Of a DNA stretch of 7,039 bases, positions 5,668 to 7,039 are shown in pieces. The stretch lies in contig DNYO01000255.1 of assembly GCA_003506795.1 (NCBI GenBank), positions 1 through 7,039 of the forward strand. The letters run 5' to 3'. The translations under genes were made by a program, and so were the position numbers. The stretch comes from Deltaproteobacteria bacterium (lineage in GTDB: Bacteria; Desulfobacterota; Syntrophorhabdia; Syntrophorhabdales; Syntrophorhabdaceae). The notes below the pieces were generated by a model that ran no database searches, was not told the origin of the DNA, and saw only the letters and a program-made list of their open reading frames with translations. Within the stretch, counting starts at the first letter, position 1, and each line of letters starts with the position of its first letter.

Positions 5668-6624
5668 TTACTCCTGGCCGGTGAGTTTCGTGCAGATCTT
5701 TTTGATGTAAGCTCCCAGGTCGCCTACGGCTATTTCTACCTTGCTCTTTGATGACGTCCATAGCGCGTTATAGATCTTCTTTGTCCCATCGGCCACGATC
5801 GCACCCAGCATCCTGGTCGCCTCCAGGGTGGCCTGATGACGAACCTTTCGCTTGGAAGGCGCGACAAGAGATCGGCAATACTGCTTCGTTATCGACCCTA
5901 CCCGAAGAGTCAGAAATGCGTTCGACGATCCGGACAGAACGGAGCTGACAAGTATGATGGTTGCCACCTGAAAACCGGGAATCGCCCCTGCCGCAGAACC
6001 GAGTATGCCGGCCAGAACGGGCTGAATGATCTCTGAAAGATCGATGTCTTCCATCTCGCTTGCGAAAAACACCATAACAGCGACATTGGCATAGAGATGG
6101 AGAAGGTTACGGATTGTGGGCCGCTGGTAGTAAATCCGTGCGACGTCGAAGACGAGTTTCGATTGCGCGGCCAGAACGATAAGGGCGTCCAGTTTGCCGT
6201 TCTGCGAAACCGCCGTCGTAACGAATATACGGCCTGCGGCAGTCTTTATGGCCTCGTCAGCTTTCTTGTCCAGTGTTTCAAGGACGCTCTCCACGTCTTC
6301 TTTCGAGGCCTCGACCTGCCTCCTGATCAGAGGATTCCTGCCAAGCCTTTTTGCCATCTCGTACAGGTGCTTCTGAAATTCAGGTGATGACTCGCTCCGG
6401 GGCGCCACCAGCGGGGCGGGCATCGCAACGATCATATAGACGGGCACGATGACACACAAGGTATAAAAGGCTATCAGGCCCCAGAGAATAATATCGCCCA
6501 GCACCGGATGAATGCGATCCCCAAACGCAATTAGCTGAACAGTCTGATTGATCAGAAAGATGACGAATAAAACCAGGATTAATGCAGCGGCTATGACCGC
6601 TATTCTTATCGCTCTTTTTCGCAT
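5668..6624 (-). CDS. DUF697 (YcjF-like) inner-membrane protein
   Basis: This 318-residue protein has two N-terminal membrane helices (about 8-33 and 43-70) joined by a short loop. A charged, probably helical stretch follows (about 82-128: PEFQKHLYEMAKRLG, EDVESVLETLDKKADEAI), then a domain resembling DUF697 (PF05128) at about 128-255. Its typical pattern is visible in AVSQNGKLDALIVLAAQSKL, the FDVARIYYQRPT stretch and the glycine/alanine-rich AGILGSAAGAIPGFQ. Family members such as E. coli YcjF are inner-membrane proteins of unsettled function, often encoded beside a GTPase (YcjX or Era-like). No GTPase gene is visible here. The ATG at 6624 follows AAGGAT (minus strand, 6640-6635) at a 10-base spacing. 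The gene is divergent from the glycosyltransferase and ends 291 bases before the phasin-like gene, which has its own promoter, so it is probably a separate transcript. Confidence 0.82.
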   Translation of the reverse strand: MRKRAIRIAVIAAALILVLFVIFLINQTVQLIAFGDRIHPVLGDIILWGLIAFYTLCVIVPVYMIVAMPAPLVAPRSESSPEFQKHLYEMAKRLGRNPLIRRQVEASKEDVESVLETLDKKADEAIKTAAGRIFVTTAVSQNGKLDALIVLAAQSKLVFDVARIYYQRPTIRNLLHLYANVAVMVFFASEMEDIDLSEIIQPVLAGILGSAAGAIPGFQVATIILVSSVLSGSSNAFLTLRVGSITKQYCRSLVAPSKRKVRHQATLEATRMLGAIVADGTKKIYNALWTSSKSKVEIAVGDLGAYIKKICTKLTGQE

Positions 6625-6713
6625 GGCGCGCGCTATCCTTAGATTATTTCACCGACGTCATGCCAATGCAACAACAATCCGGGCCGCTTGTCCGGAAGAA
6701 AGCACTACATGCC

Positions 6714-6770
6714 GTCTGTCGGAATCACTACAGAAAATTTGTTGATGCCGCGACAGACAGGGGCCTGTCG
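6714..6770 (+). repeat. Three CTGTCG/CGACAG half-sites in the divergent intergenic region
   Basis: GTCTGTCG at 6714-6721 is the exact complement of CGACAGAC at 6751-6758. That second copy overlaps GACAGG-GG-CCTGTC at 6756-6769, itself an almost perfect 14-base palindrome. The middle element can therefore pair either with the upstream or with the downstream copy. A TATTAT at 6782-6787 resembles a -10 box but has no -35 match at the proper distance, where the palindrome lies instead. The cluster may be an operator, an activator site or competing RNA hairpins. No known regulator motif was recognised. Confidence 0.35.
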
Positions 6771-6893
6771 ATGGGGTATCCTATTATGGTGCGTGAAACA
6801 CTGCGCGCCGGTACTATCCACGGTTTGGGGGCTTGGTATGAAAAAAACTCAAAGGGCGGATCGACTTCAATTCGCCAGGTCGCGCTGAAAACC

Positions 6894-7039
6894 ATGCGGA
6901 TCGCTCAGATTTCCCCTCTGTATGAAAGCGTGCCTCCCAGGTATTACGGCGGGACGGAACGCATTGTCTCGTACCTGACGGAAGAACTCCACCGCCAGGG
7001 CCACGAGGTGACGCTGTTCGCCAGCGGGGACTCGGTCAC
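6894..7039 (+). CDS. GT4-type glycosyltransferase, N-terminal part
   Basis: The first 48 residues are in the window and the gene continues past its end. MRIAQISPLYESVPPRYYGG, then TERIVSYLTEELHRQGHEV and TLFASGDS, match the start of family 4 retaining glycosyltransferases (GT-B fold). There the first beta strand and the glycine-rich loop (GGTE) belong to the acceptor-side Rossmann domain. Such enzymes transfer a sugar from a nucleotide sugar to glycans, lipids or small molecules in the cytosol; the substrate cannot be told. I chose ATG 6894 because family members normally begin with this MRIAQ strand, and because third-position GC rises sharply from here. The ribosome site is weak (AGGT at 6877-6880, 13 bases away). 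The frame is open upstream to an ATG at 6660, with another ATG at 6786 preceded by GGGG, so a longer N-terminus is possible. It is divergent from the DUF697 gene. Confidence 0.85.
   Translation, partial: MRIAQISPLYESVPPRYYGGTERIVSYLTEELHRQGHEVTLFASGDSV

Noticed and set aside
6636..6670. AATAAT with a TTGCAT 17 bases upstream as a minus-strand promoter for the DUF697 gene
   Set aside because: Transcription would start inside the ribosome site, and the -35 match is only three of six.
6688..6888. 66-codon plus-strand frame before the glycosyltransferase
   Set aside because: No family resemblance, no good ribosome site and ordinary intergenic composition; more likely chance.

Overview
The window holds eight protein genes in three strand blocks, with two of them cut by the window edges. 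No RNA gene, insertion sequence or CRISPR array is visible. GC content looks moderately high, and start codons include GTG and probably TTG. A phasin-like protein directly ahead of an AarF/UbiB-family kinase, together with the overall gene style, suggests a Gram-negative bacterium of the deltaproteobacterial (Desulfobacterota) type. That placement is inferred from gene content and recall, not from a search.

Block 1 (plus strand, 1-3347): the C-terminal end of an M24 metallopeptidase (Xaa-Pro peptidase type) is followed by a 173-base gap. The gap carries a plausible sigma-70 promoter and a leader with two competing hairpins. Then come nicotinamidase (pncA), an exported class-C beta-lactamase-fold serine hydrolase with a C-terminal DUF3471-like domain, and an O6-methylguanine-DNA methyltransferase (Ogt type). 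The last three are 17 and 27 bases apart and probably form one operon: NAD salvage, a periplasmic or envelope hydrolase, and repair of alkylated DNA.

Block 2 (minus strand, 6624 down to 3397): a two-TM DUF697 (YcjF-like) membrane protein is followed by a 291-base gap holding a long-spaced perfect inverted repeat and a good minus-strand promoter. Next come a 104-residue phasin-like coiled-coil protein and, 3 bases after its stop, an ABC1/AarF/UbiB atypical kinase with two C-terminal membrane helices. The last two genes look translationally coupled. Blocks 1 and 2 converge at 3347/3397 without a strong terminator between them.

Block 3 (plus strand, about 6660 or 6894 to the end): the N-terminus of a GT4-type glycosyltransferase, transcribed divergently from the DUF697 gene. 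The shared upstream region has three related CGACAG/CTGTCG half-sites. The glycosyltransferase frame stays open for 78 codons upstream of the family's usual start, so its true N-terminus is uncertain.

I see no clear new defence or mobile system. The items most worth a second look are the regulatory leaders, the glycosyltransferase start, the coupled phasin-kinase pair and the altered KxGQ motif of the kinase.
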